NCBI GenBank assembly: GCA_963971575.1
Contig: OZ020611.1
Span: 207,680,743 to 207,744,742, forward strand
Direction of reading: 5' to 3'
Length of the DNA stretch: 64,000 bases
From: Liopterus haemorrhoidalis
Taxonomy: Eukaryota > Arthropoda > Insecta > Coleoptera > Dytiscidae
A program made the translations under genes and the position numbers. This document shows positions 47,632 through 60,470 of the stretch, piece after piece (positions within the stretch are counted from its first letter, which is position 1; each line of letters opens with the position of its first letter). Below the pieces are notes generated by a model. The model saw nothing but the letters and a program-made list of their open reading frames with translations, searched no databases and was not told where the DNA came from.

Positions 47632-48879
47632 TGTGACCTATAAAACACCGGCTATAGGTTTATTTAGTCTTTTGTAGCTAGCCTTTAAACAGCCGAGACG
47701 GTCGTACGGTTCCAAAATTAGATGAAATTATAAAAAAAAATTAAGGGCGCCAACTGGTCTGAAATAAAATAATTGGGACCGACCAGTAGATCCCACGCAC
47801 AGACTAGATTTTAACTAAGACTGACCAAATCAGTCCCACTAGGCGAAACCTAACCTAAAACGAGATATTTGGGACATAAGTCAATAACAACAACTGAATA
47901 TAGTAAATATCAAAACAATAAAATTTATTATAATTGAAAATCGAAATGTAAATAAAATATATAGATACCAAAAATAAATTTAGAATAATAATATTATAAA
48001 TTACAAACAAATAATAAAAATATTAATTAAAGGTAAATTTGGTTAAAGCGATTTTACCAGAATGCGCTGGATTACAAAGCTTTCTCGGGTTGGTCGACCA
48101 GCGCCACGAACTTCCTACACATTCCGAATAAAATCTAACGTATAAAAAAAAATATATACAACTGATATTCAAAATTTAAAATAAACGATATATAAACAAT
48201 AACACAAATAATTTTGATTAAAAAAGGCTTATCTGGATTCTTTTTCTTGAAGTTTCCTCTATCCTTGCCTTCTTTCGACGCTCGGTACGTCCAGCCCCAA
48301 ATTATCCAAACCAGTACGCCAATGCCGTAAGCTGGCTCTGGATATTTCCTGCGACGCACCAAGAGGGAGAGAGAGAGAGAAAAAAGGAGAAATACTGGGA
48401 AGGAGAGCCTAAAATAAGATCATATCCATTAAATTTCGGTAAATGCTTGCGTTTTAAGCACCGCATACAATTATACAAAAATATACAAGCAATACAACAC
48501 AATAATTTAGATTATTACCTTAAGATGTTATGCGGCTCTCTGTAGTGAATTTGTATTGTGGCAATATAAATCCGAATAAATCGTAGGAACTCAACGTCCT
48601 TTTCACCTTAACGTTCTCAAAACAAATCCCTTAAAAGGTCTAAATACTTATACTCTTCACCGTATAATAATATTCTTCTGTTGAGAACGAAGGTCTGACC
48701 ACGTACCAAAATGATTTTCACGAATCATCAAATACTGTTTGTTACTTGTATATTATTGTGTAATCATGGTTACCGAAATCCATGCGATATTGTCTTATTT
48801 TAATAAAGTAGGCTGCTGTACATTAGCGTACCGTATTAAATTTGTTTAAAAATAAACAAATTTCTTTTAAAACGTTACA
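47632..48879 (-). repeat. 5' LTR of the Gypsy element
   Basis: 1248 bp, matching the 3' LTR at a fixed offset of 6059 bases with one substitution seen. It would carry promoter and transcription start; no unambiguous TATA box was assigned. Confidence 0.97.
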
Positions 48880-48883
48880 AACC

Positions 48884-49879
48884 ATATTTTGAAGCAAGCA
48901 AAATTTTTGAAATTTTTCTTTATTTTTTTAAATGGGCTTTAATAAATCAATTTTTAAGTTTTGTAGGGGCAGTAATCCAAAACCCTTAAAATCCCCCCAG
49001 TAGTCAAAAATCGAAAAAATCGAAAGGGGTACCCCTTACGAAAAATTGGTACAAATATGTATTTTTGGTCATAGATTAACAAAATTTGTTCTATTTTGAG
49101 GTTTGGACAAATTTTTTGAAATTATAGGCAAAAAACTGTTCCTAATCGAGTCTAACTCAAAAACTAGGAAAGTATGAATTTTCTAAATATTTTTTTTACA
49201 ATCCTCACTCCAAAATAAGCTTAAAACTATATTTTGGCTAAAATCAGAGACAAAATATTTGACCAAAAATTCAAAATTTTAAAAGATTTTTTTTTAAAAT
49301 TTTGTTGGATAATTGGTTTACTTATACATTTTTAGCCTAAGATTACAAATATATGGTCACCTTTGAGTTACGGTCTAAAATTTTGACATTTGCGGCAAAA
49401 AAAGTAAAATACGACGATAAAAAAGTTAAAGACTAAAATCTTGAAATATTTCACTTATTATTTACTTTACATCAAAAATGTATATGAGAAAACATTCTTT
49501 TTTCTCTTTAACACAGTTTTTAATAAAAAGATTATTTAGGGTGCAGGGGGGGTGTTACTTATAAGGTTGAAATAATTTATTTAACATGATTTTTCTCGAA
49601 AACGCGATGTGTGAGTAAACTGGGAAAAAAATTAATGATCCACTAAATCGAATGGCAGTTTGAAATGCAGAAATAGTAATAAAATCACGTGAAAGATTGA
49701 AGTCGCCACCCTATTGGCTCTCGCATAGAATTTATGGCTCAACAGCCAACAAACGACGAGAGTTCTACAAAATTATCACATGAACAATGTATGATTACTA
49801 CTTCTTGATTATGAACAGAGTATAGTATTAATTTTTTTTTTGAAGAAACCGAATGAACAGGATATCAAAGACAACTCTG
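48884..49879. other. AT-rich DNA, no gene recognised
   Basis: Many A/T runs and words such as AAAATTTTTGAAATTTT. This is the interrupted flank of the LTR insertion; 41340-41572 is its other side. Confidence 0.5.
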
Positions 49880-49924
49880 ATTTTTAGGGTTTTGTAGGTA
49901 TAACCACCAAAAAACCCTTATCAC

Positions 49925-50530
<606 letters not shown>

Positions 50531-51649
50531 AGAAATTGTAGCCAAACGGCGGAACATAGAAAATTGAAATTTGGCATACTTGTACAACTTTTTGACCCAA
50601 TATAGGAGAACGTTAAAAAAATACAGCGTGGGATAAATATAAACAAATATGTAATAAAGGAAAAAAAAAAAACCTTTTTTTTTAAATTTTGAATGCGTAT
50701 CAAATGAAACCTCTTAATGCGTGGATGCACAAATTTTTATTTTTGAAAAACTTTTTTTTTTTGGTGTTTTTGTCAATATAATGGCAAAAAACTTTTGTCC
50801 TCACCCTATCTCCCAGTGGGGTTGAACTAAAAATCTGAAAAAAATCTCAATAATGTACAATAATCATAATGGGAACCGGAATAGTTCAACAGGAAATTTT
50901 GATCATTTGGTATTTCGCAAAATATTGATTTTTTGTGTCGCCGAAAAATAAATAATTTTTTAAATTTATTGTGTGGTATCAAACGAAAACCCGTAAGACG
51001 TAGATAAAGGAACGGAAAAGTAGTTTCTTTTTATTTATTTTTTTTAATTTTAATACGATATTTTCCAAAAAAATACTAAAAAATCAGATTCCCGCACCTT
51101 TTAAGCCTAGGGGGTTAAATTAAAAATCTGAAAAAATTCTAAGCAATGTAGATTGCTATGAACCGGAAACTTACGAGAGGAATTTCTTATCCGATTTCGT
51201 TTTTGGAAAATATTACAGTTTTTGTGTTATAGAAAAAAAAAAAAAATTTAAATTTTATTGTGGGGATAATAAATGGAAGCTCTTTAAGTGCAGATTAAGG
51301 AACGGTAATCGATTTTTGAAATATATTTCATTTTGTCTAAATTTTGCCAAGCATTAAGATTTTCGTTTAATATCTTAGCAAAAATTTATAAAAAATATTT
51401 CTATATACATGGATATATTTTGTTATGAGTAGAGAAGAGGTACGTAAATTTATTTTGCAAATATCGTCTGGGAAAATAAATAAATAACTGGCCGGTGTCC
51501 ATTTCTAGTAGAGTATCTGTTAGTTTTTTATATAGTCGCAATATAAACAATGTCTCTGTAGGCGTTATGCTCTTGCGTGATGACAGATCTCCCGCAGTGT
51601 TGCCATGTCTGGATTTGAATGATATTTTTTAAACTACACAAAAAAAAGC

Positions 51650-52795
51650 ATTTTTCTTTTTTTCCATAAGTTTTATTTAACGACGCTTCAACTACATGGT
51701 TTTTAGCGTCGGTATAAGTTTACAATAATTAGTTTATAATTACATGTCATTTGTTACATATTGTGTTTATAAAAAAGAATGTTTATTATAAGTTATGAGT
51801 GATGTGGTTTTGGGTTTAAATTTTGATGACTAGTTGGGCATCTTTGATGAAGTTTATTATGTTCGTGTTAGCTGTGGTGGTGTTCTGTAGGGTGTGTTTA
51901 AGGGAATGTATTATGTTGTGTTTGGCCCGCAGATCTGCATATGTTCGGCATTCTAATAGGAGGTGTGCTATTGTGAGGATTTCTCAGCACTCATCGCAGA
52001 TCTGCGCGTTATCTCTCTGCAGTATATGCTCGTGGGTTAATTTTGTATGCCCTATTCGTAACCTTGTGAGGATGGTTTGTGTTCTTCTATCCGTGTTTAG
52101 ATTCCAAACTTGTATGTCAGGTTTGATGGATCTTAATTTGTTATTTTTTATTGCAGTTCCTTTGGCTTGTTGTGCTTTTTGTGAGTTCTGTGAAATGATT
52201 ATTTGGATGTCTTGAATTGGGGTAGATAGATTTAGTGATTGTGTAGGTGTGGTGTTGTTAATGTAGTTATGTATGTCTTCGTTGCCTTCGATGCCTTTGT
52301 GACTTGGAACCCATAAGAGTGTTATGTTGTGTTTATCGTGTATTATAGTGTCGTGTATAAGGTGTTGAATTTGTTGCGTGTTTTTTCGTTTTGTGTTGGG
52401 GTTTGTTATTTCCTTGATTGCACCCAGTGAATCGGTGCAGATAATATAGTTTGTCCTCTCTTTGTGTGTGAAAGCATCTTTAATGGTTTGGTGGATGCTT
52501 TCGATTTCTGCGGTCGTTACTGAGATTATTGAGGGTAGGCTGTAGCTCCTTTTGTTGTCGTCTATTTTGAACCCTATTGTAACCTGGTCTTCCTTTTTTG
52601 AGGCATCTATATGATCTTTGTATTCTCTGGTTATTTTCTTTTAATTTTTCTTAGTTCTTCCTGGAATTTCTCTGTAGGTGTTATATTTTTTTTGTATCTC
52701 GTTAGATCAATGTTAATATCTGGTAGTATTATAATCCATGGTGGTAGGTTGTTGTGGATGATTTTCTCTAAGTTTTGAAGTGGTATATTAAGGTC
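51650..52795 (-). pseudogene. RNase H-bearing LINE (I/R1-like) 3' part
   Basis: A single minus-strand frame (about 52625 down to TAA at 51816-51818) encodes an RNase H domain: HIDASKKEDQVTIGF, TTAEIESIHQ, ICTDSLGAIKE and LLWVPSHKGIEGNED supply the four catalytic positions. It is followed by a Cys/His C-terminal motif, CDEC then HLLLEC. One in-frame TGA falls inside that motif; another shift lies near 52625 upstream. The domain degrades RNA in the RNA-DNA hybrid during retrotransposition. A 3' tail with TTAAATAAAACTTATGG and an A-run lies at 51650-51690. The RT region is missing (5'-truncated). Confidence 0.82.
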
Positions 52796-53038
52796 TTTTA
52801 TTGTAAAAAAAGCATTAAAATATATATTATGGTATTATTAGTGATATATGATACACGGTAGAAAAAATATAACTGCAACCTTCTTGTCGTGCCTATTGAT
52901 TTAAAGGATTTAAACAAAACACTTGTAATTGTGTTATGTAGTAACAGGCATTCATCGTTTGGTCTTCTAATAATCATCATTCACTGACTAAATACCTACA
53001 AAACCCTAAAATGTGTGAAAATTCACACTTCACGTCAA

Positions 53039-54009
53039 TTTTTTATAAAGGAGAACTTAAGGCATGTTAGGCATCTTTGGATACTGTTTTTGAAAAGAAA
53101 CAACTTTCTTTTTTATATATATTTGGACTTAGCTAATAACGCCATTATCCAGTATATGTATTTCATTTTTGAAAGTTCTACAGAATTTGATAATTATACA
53201 ATTTTGGACAAAATCCAATTTTCTTGTGTCAACCTATTTAAACATTTCAAATAGTGCACAATAACCTGAATGTTGAAGAGATTTGCTTGTTGAATGTTAA
53301 CAATAGTAGCATGACATGGTCGTGTGAGACACAAGGGGCACAGTTTGTGTTCAAAGCACATCAAGTGATTATTTCATGTATGGCCCTGCGTTGTGCGCTT
53401 TGTTACACAACTTACAACTCAAACTCATTACGCATTTACTGCTCTATGTTATGTTCTCTGTGTGTGTTCTGTCTGTACAGCTGACGTCAAAGTACATTTT
53501 ATATCCACCACAAAATATACCAGCTGCCAAAACCAAATATTGTTTAATTAATTATGGTATTTTTGACGGTGATTTTGGTTAACGCTAATGTATATTAAGA
53601 GACGAGTAATTAAAAACCACCCTCGAACGGTAAAGTTTAACGAAATTTCGAGGGTTGCGGTTAACAATGCGTTAAGTGTCAAAAACATAATTTGGAGATG
53701 TTTTTCCATGAAAATGTATATAAAATTACACAAAAGTTTTGGTCTTTTTAATTAATAGCAACTGTTAACTTTTTCGTTTGGTGTAAGTTTAATTTTGAGT
53801 GGGCGATTAGTTACAAATAACATCGTTTATGGAAGTGTTGCAGCCAGAGCAATAATACTATATTTGTATTATTATATATAAGTAATAGTCAAGCTTGTGC
53901 CCGCAAGCGTTTAATCATTTGCACATGCTATTTGACCACAAGGGTATGGACGTGAGTACAACTCCAGCTTATGTGAAATAATTTATGTAAAAAATATTTT
54001 TACAAACTA
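53039..54009. other. no gene recognised
   Basis: Several 60-80-codon open frames overlap on both strands (53015-53254, 53254-53484, 53376-53582, 53548-53733) without recognisable domains. Confidence 0.4.
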
Positions 54010-54195
54010 CAGTTTCTGCTTAGCCGTTTGCAACCGGCTATAAACTGTAGGTGCCTTTCAGTGTACCCTAAAAAATGGAAATGGACGTAATACTGACCAT
54101 ATGGCTCCTGAATGTACAAAGATTGAAAATATGGTCATGAAGCCGAGCTATAGGAGATCTAGGGTTATCTCGGGCTGTTGTGCAGATGATGATGA
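54010..54195 (+). repeat. RTE-like LINE 3' tail, copy 2
   Basis: Counterpart of 18150-18335 in opposite orientation: AACCGGCTATAAACTGTAGG, GGACGTAATACTGACCATAT, TCGGGCTGT, ending in GATGATGATGAATAAC. Confidence 0.45.
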
Positions 54196-54252
54196 TGAAT
54201 AACAAAATAAATACAGGTAGTTTTCGATTTACTAACATAACTACAAAAAATT

Positions 54253-55159
<907 letters not shown>

Positions 55160-55160
<1 letters not shown>

Positions 55161-55449
55161 GTTAAAAATTATAATACGTTAAACTCATACAAACATTTCT
55201 TGGTCAAATATTAGTCAAAATAGATCTTATTATAATATGTTTTCTGTAAATAATTTGCAACTGAATGAAAATAATTAAATTTTTAGTAATTATTGTTTAG
55301 TTATGTCAATTACTAGTTAGATAACAGCAAATACAAAAAGTCTTGTCCATGTAGGATTTTTATTAAATAAGTTATTTGAATAAAAGCGAAAAGTTGGGGG
55401 ATGTCCACATTGTTTCGCGGACTCCCGGTAATGGCTACGCGGACCCCAG
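55160..55449 (-). mobile_element. partial copy of the 2199-3283 hAT MITE, without SINE
   Basis: Reverse complement matches 2215-2338 and 2883-3010 of the first copy (GACCAAGAAATGTTTGTATGAG, CAACTTTTCGCTTTTATTC and GGGTCCGCG). Across the SINE site it reads continuously CTAACTAGTAATTGACATAACT, i.e. a single target site. Confidence 0.85.
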
Positions 55450-55699
55450 TTTTATAATCGCATCAAAATCAACAGTTTTTTGATAATCACTTTTATTCGC
55501 TAATTTGAATATAAAGAGCTTTCATTTCATTTTTTAAACTAAATTTAAATAATTTGCAAAAATTTCGTTACAATAAAATTTAAATTAAAAAGTTCTTCAT
55601 TAAATAATATATTTCTTCAATGATAAATGGTTTCATTTGTTCTTTTTTCAATTCCAGCAACTTGTACCTATTTCCCACTTCGTATGCTTATGCGACAGC

Positions 55700-57440
55700 T
55701 ACATTTTACGTTTTTAACAAAAACATGGTTTTCGAAAGCTTCTTGAGGTGATGAAAATCGCTGTCCACGCATTTTTTGTTTGACATTGGGGAACAAAACA
55801 AAAATATGTCGTTAGGGGATAAATCAAGTAAGTAGAGACAATGAGACATTAATTCGATGTTTTTCTAATTCAAATAATCAATTGTTTGACATGCTGTGTG
55901 GGAGCTTGCATTGTCATGATGAAGATTGATGCGACGTTTTTGGTTGTTTTTCCTGATTTTGTCGATGACTTCTAGCAAACAAATTGTTGTATACCATTCA
56001 GAATTAACTGCTCTCCGATCCTCTAAAGCAGTGTTTCCCAAAGTGTCGACATCTGTGTACCCCTTTTAAAGTTTTCGTAACGCAAAGTAGCCCCTCAGTT
56101 AGGAAAAATAGCATTTTCTTTATTAACAATCAAAAACATTTATTATTTAAATAGTTATAATGGTTTTAGTAATAAACGATATATAACAAATTATATTATA
56201 TAATAAAATTAATTATATTTATATTAGTTATTGAGAGTGATGGCATTGTTTATGGATATCGCGTTTATAGTAAAGCGTATATCAATACTTACTCGTCACT
56301 CATTCACAGCGTACCCCTACATATCCTTCCCGTACTCCCAGGGGTACACGTACCACACTTTGGGAAACACTGCTCTAAAGAAATGGTTGCAACATGTCCA
56401 GTACAACCGAAGAAAGAAGCGATTATTTTCTTCGAAGTGCCACGCATTTTTTGTTTGACATTGGGGAACAAAAAAAGTCGTTAGAGGATAAAAAGGTAAA
56501 TACGGGCAATGAGACATTAATTCTATGTTTTTCTGCTTCAATTTATCAATTGTTTGACGTGCTGTTTAGGAGCTTGTCATGATGAAGAAAGATACGACAT
56601 TTTTGGTTGTTTTTCCTGATTTTGTCGATGACTTCTGGCAAACAAATTGTTGTATACCATTCAGCATTAACTGTTCTCCGATCCTCTGGTTTCTCCTCCG
56701 ATGGTTGCGACATGTCCAGTACAACCGAAAAAACAAGCGATCTTTTTCTTGGAAGTGCTTCGTGAACGAACAACTTTTATGGGTTTCAGTTCATCATGGA
56801 AGACCCAAACAGTGGATTGTTGCTTAGTTTCCGGTACATATAAATAAATCCGTCAAAAATTTCGTCACCTGTAACGATATTGTATACGGATTTTGCAGGG
56901 CCTAAGTTGAATTTTTTAGCATTCCCTTACACCAATCAACGCGAGCCATTTTTGAGCTTCGGTTAAATTATGCGGAATCCATCGGGAACAGATCTTTTTC
57001 ACAGCTAAATGTTCATGCAAAATCGAATTTATTGCAGTCTCCGATATGCAAAAGGATGCCTCTATCTCACGGTAAATCACATGCCGATCTTCTTCAATAA
57101 TATCGCGCACAGAATCGATGTTGTTTTGAATCACAACCGATTTTGGTCGACATTCACGAGATTCATCACTGACGGACGAACAACCATGACGAAATTTTGC
57201 AATCTAATTGTAAACAGTCTTTTCTGATGGTGCTTCATTACCAAATGTTGAACGAAGCGAATCTATGCATTGTTGTTGAGTTAGGCCTTTACTAAAATCG
57301 TAAAAAATCATCCAACGGAAACCTTCATGAGTAATATCTATTTTTTCACAAACTTGTTTTTTTAACTCTCACTGTCAATAAACTACTTGGTCAATTTATA
57401 AGCTGCCACTGTAATCACAATAACACATGTCAAATTTTAC
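55700..57440 (-). pseudogene. mariner transposase pseudogene, partly duplicated
   Basis: On the minus strand, near 57350-57250 it reads EGFRWMIFYDF.KGLTQQQC, then from 57134 IDSVRDIIEEDRHVIYREIE and HEHLAVKKICSRWIPHNLTE. After shifts follow VPETKQQSTVWVFHDE (first Asp region degraded), TSKKKIACFFGCTGHVAT, a HHDN-like second region and FLFPNVKQKMRGTS from the third. The last third then repeats. This is the DD34D mariner family also at 61572. Multiple stops and shifts. Confidence 0.82.
56029..56372. mobile_element. hAT-type MITE, 344 bp
   Basis: CAGTGTTTCCCAAAGTGTCG at the left and ACTTTGGGAAACACTG at the right, with exact 8-bp TSDs CTCTAAAG (56021-56028 and 56373-56380). Subterminal GTACCCCT / AGGGGTAC words recur. 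Non-coding. Confidence 0.95.
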
Positions 57441-57466
57441 GAATATAGTGATGACACATTCCAATA

Positions 57467-58246
57467 CAGTAATACCCCGACTTACGCTAACTCAAAGTTA
57501 CGCGGTTCGTTTAGCGACACCGCCGCTAAATTGCCAAAACTTTGAATGGTGTCTAGAAGAAACTTTGTCCATTTTTTTTTTTTCAAAAACTAGACGGAAA
57601 CAACGCTAGAAACAGATATCGCTCATGTGGTAGAAGAACTTGTTAATCTTGGCAGGCAATTAGATTTGGAAGTCGATGCTAACGATGTTAACGAGCTGTT
57701 GGATTCACTTAGTCAGCGATGAGATCATAGAGATGCGTAAGCTAAACAACGATGAAGACACTTCAGACCCAATTCCATACAAAAGCACATATGGCAATTG
57801 TAAGCTTGACAGAAGATTTCAGGTCAATTGAGAATGGCTTAAACATTTTAGAAAACATAGACCCCAACGAAGAACGCTTAAGAGCTAGAAAGCAAGGAAT
57901 AAAAAAATTATTAGCTTCCTACGAAGAAATTCTGCGTGAAAAAAAAAGAAGGCATTGTGTCGTCAGACAAATTTGTTAGATTTTATGAAGCCATCGACAT
58001 CGAAATGACTTTTTTAAATAAATCGTTTATTTTATTTTTTTATATGTACATATTTTGGATTAATATGCATCAAGAACTGCAATTTCATTAAATAATTTTC
58101 TTCTAAACTAATGTTTTTGTTAGTCCTTCGTCCCAATTAAACAAAATTGTATGTATTTATATGCAAAGTTGTACCCCGACTTAACGCGAATTTGAGTTAA
58201 GCGATTTACGTCGGTCCCACCTATCGCGTAACTCGGGGTATTACTG
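57467..58246 (+). mobile_element. Tigger-type element, 780 bp
   Basis: Begins CAGTAATACCCCGACTTACG and ends GTAACTCGGGGTATTACTG, with TA at 57465-57466 and 58247-58248. It sits in a mariner end whose uninterrupted version is at 61428-61470, proving duplication of a single TA. Confidence 0.95.
57600..57985 (+). pseudogene. Tigger transposase C-terminal fragment
   Basis: Plus strand reads TDIAHVVEELVNLGRQLDLE and VDANDVNELLDSLSQ, then in another frame SLTEDFRSIENGLNILENID, NEERLRARKQGIKKLLASYE and a Lys-rich end. This is the C-terminal tail after the DDE domain of Tigger-like proteins. All catalytic and DNA-binding parts are deleted. Confidence 0.75.
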
Positions 58247-58295
58247 TATTGCCATCTAGTGGTCGTTTGTAAAAACATAAAAGGTAACTGTCGTA

Positions 58296-58842
58296 TCATA
58301 TCATATATAATATAATACGCCAACCTGTGTCCTTGGCTGCGTGGGTGCGTGGAAGTTGTCTGAAATAATTGAGCGAGGTACCGAAATGTAACGATTATTA
58401 TATATTAATTTATTGGACAGTAGGGTGCTATGAATTTTTGTTTTGAGTGTTGACAATAAATTGGTAAAAATGACAGTTCTGTTTTTCATTAAAAAATCAC
58501 TTTTTAATTTAGTTGTGAAATACACGAATCGGTTTTTTTACGAAACAAAACACAGAAAAACGTTTTCCTTCCGTATTATTCGACATTTTTGATTGAAATT
58601 ATTATTAGCAGAAAAATAATTATTTTAAAAAATATTTGGTTTTGATGAAAGTAAGTATTATCTGTCTCAATTTGTAATACGAAACTAAGAGGAAAATTTC
58701 ATTTTTTATGTTGTCTATTTAAAATATCATCTTAGGGTGGTACTGCTGAAATGGCACCTTTCAAAACATTTGACAATTCATATTTGACATTAAATTATAT
58801 GTCAATTTATTTTTTTTCATTGAAAAGTATTTGGCCAATGTT
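58296..58842. other. AT-rich DNA, no gene recognised
   Basis: Only short open frames (58120-58323 and 58301-58525, minus), unrecognised. Confidence 0.45.
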
Positions 58843-58844
58843 TA

Positions 58845-59154
58845 CAATATCCCCCTTCAAACTTTATACAGATGGCAGCACATAACGACTACACTAAATA
58901 ATTCAAGAATTGTCAGTGGCTCTAAAACAATGGTTTATAGAAACGAGCTAACCATCTTCTAGTTTAATGACAAAACACTATCTTAGGTTAGGTTAGTAAG
59001 TGTTTGGTTAGAAGAAGCCGAGCGAAGCGAGCTACCCATCTTCCAGTTTAATGACATAAATAAAAGTTCTGCACAGTCCCACTTGTTTAGAATCTCTGTA
59101 TATTAAACAAATGACATGTGTTTGACGTATGCGCAAGTGTGAAGTGGGATGTTG
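58845..59154. mobile_element. TA-flanked MITE, copy 1
   Basis: CAATATCCCCCTTCAAACT at the left and TGAAGTGGGATGTTG at the right, each next to TA. Shares CAGATGGCAGCACATAACGA and AGTCCCAC..GTTT.GAATCTC with copy 2 at 59898. Tc1/mariner-type by TSD; no protein. Confidence 0.75.
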
Positions 59155-59251
59155 TAAACACTTACCCCGTGTGGCAGATATTTTTTCAGTAAATCTTGGT
59201 GTCCTTTTTGTTGTGAAATATAAAATAATTTACCCATTTCAATTTCTTTAG

Positions 59252-59452
59252 ATTTCTGAAGGAGAATTAAGAAAAATTTTAAATGAAGGTGTAGAAAATT
59301 TAAGACCGACGAACATGGGAAGAAGTAATAATAAGAAAACAGATAGAACCACAGACTACATGTTTCGAAAAGATTTTTACAAAAAAATTTGGGATTTACA
59401 TTCAAAAAATGAATATTTTTGTTTAAATATGTTATTAAATTTTGCAAAATAA
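59252..59452 (+). CDS. candidate 3'-terminal exon of an unidentified gene
   Basis: A 66-codon frame plus TAA starts immediately after AG of a pyrimidine-rich acceptor-like tract (CCCATTTCAATTTCTTTAG). The three bases before the exon are an in-frame TAG, so the frame only makes sense if spliced there. The product is hydrophilic and charged (SEGELRKILNEGVENLRP, TDYMFRKDFYKKIWDLHS, ending LNMLLNFAK) and does not look like a TE. AATAAA-like GAATAAAATG follows 20 bases after the stop. I do not recognise the family, and upstream exons were not identified. The minus strand has a longer but low-complexity open frame here. Confidence 0.4.
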   Translation: MSEGELRKILNEGVENLRPTNMGRSNNKKTDRTTDYMFRKDFYKKIWDLHSKNEYFCLNMLLNFAK

Positions 59453-59895
59453 GAATTAGATTTTAAGGGCAGCAGAATAAAATGATAAATTATTATTATA
59501 TAATATGTATTTTTGTTTTTTATATTTTATCACGATATTTCATTGATAATCGTAATATTTTTTTACTATTATACAAGTAATAATCGAAAGTTTGATGAAA
59601 TAAATATTAATATATACATTCAAAATATTTGACATGTCAATCACAATTTTGACATGTCAATTTAGTAATAACCTCAATATGATGAAACTTAACCATAATT
59701 TAAAAGCCAGATTTACAAGTTCATATGATTCTACAAAAGTCTATTTACACCACAACAGTCACTAAAGTAACCATATCTATGTAGTTTCGTATCACAAATT
59801 GAGACCGATTATAAGAAAAATGTGACTTTTTTCTTTATTATTATTTTTTCAATGCTCTATTATTTTTTTATTTCTACGATTTCTAGGACAAGATT
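59453..59895. other. AT-rich DNA, no gene recognised
   Basis: Possible 3' untranslated or intergenic DNA after the candidate exon. GACATGTCAA words recur at 59631-59660. Confidence 0.4.
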
Positions 59896-59897
59896 TA

Positions 59898-60330
59898 CAA
59901 TATCCCACTGCAAACTCTATACAGATGGCAGCACATAACGACTACACTAAATAATTCAATAATTATCAGTGGCTCTAAAACAATGGTTTCTGTTTATTTA
60001 TCACATTAAAATATCATTTACCTTTTAGTTTAGGTTAGATTCAACTTAAAAGCACTATCTTAGGTTATGGTTGATAACTGTTTTTTTTTTTTTTATAATC
60101 CACCTGAAAATAAATTGTATTTTAACTGTTCTGTGCAGGGCCAGGAACAGTGATTCACCTTAAGAGCACTATCTTAGGTTATGGTTGATAACTGTTTATT
60201 TATTTTTTTTTATAAACCGCCTAAAAGTTAACTGTGTTTTAAAAGTTCTACACAGTCCCACCTATTTCGAATCTCTGTATATTGAACAAATGGCGTGTGT
60301 GACGCATGCGCAGTGTTCAGTGGGATATTG
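59898..60330. mobile_element. TA-flanked MITE, copy 2
   Basis: CAATATCCCACTGCAAACTC and TGTTCAGTGGGATATTG are inverted, each next to TA (59896-59897 and 60331-60332). The middle carries a ~115-bp tandem duplication (GCACTATCTTAGGTTATGG at about 60052 and 60168). Confidence 0.8.
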
Positions 60331-60361
60331 TAAATCTACCCCCTGATTTGAAATATAGCGT

Positions 60362-60470
60362 AAGTACGCTTTTTTCCGTGTGTATATTTTTTCATGTGTG
60401 CTTTTTTCCGTGTGCGTATTAATCCGTGTGCGATTTTTCCGTGTGCGTTTTTTCCGTGTGCGTATTTTTA
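60362..60470. repeat. TTTTTCCGTGTGCGTA minisatellite
   Basis: Six to seven imperfect 15-20-bp units with core TTTTCCGTGTG. Confidence 0.85.

Larger units (their letters stand above)
41573..48879 (-). mobile_element. full-length Gypsy/Metaviridae LTR retrotransposon
   Basis: Two 1248-bp LTRs (TG...CA) enclose primer-binding site, gag, pol and polypurine tract in the standard order on the minus strand. A 4-bp TSD AACC lies at 41569-41572 and 48880-48883. gag and pol are open throughout, no env-like third ORF is present, and the LTRs differ at one position that I can find (42401 G versus 48460 A). It is recently inserted and possibly still autonomous. Confidence 0.97.
55600..58293 (-). mobile_element. 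mariner copy with internal duplication and two insertions
   Basis: The right terminus read from 58293 is CGACAGTTACCTTTTATG, with TA at 58294-58295. It is the same family as the plus-strand copy at 61401. A segment including CGCATTTTTTGTTTGACATTG and GTCGATGACTTCT occurs twice (about 55770-56020 and 56440-56695). A hAT MITE (56029-56372) and a Tigger (57467-58246) interrupt it. The other terminus was not defined. Confidence 0.82.

Noticed and set aside
41573..48879. Endogenous retrovirus with envelope
   Set aside because: Only gag and pol are present; the space between the pol stop and the polypurine tract is ~145 bp, too short for an env gene.
59103..59447. 114-codon minus-strand frame
   Set aside because: Phe/Leu/Tyr-rich low-complexity shadow of AT-rich DNA; the plus-strand exon-like frame has better composition.
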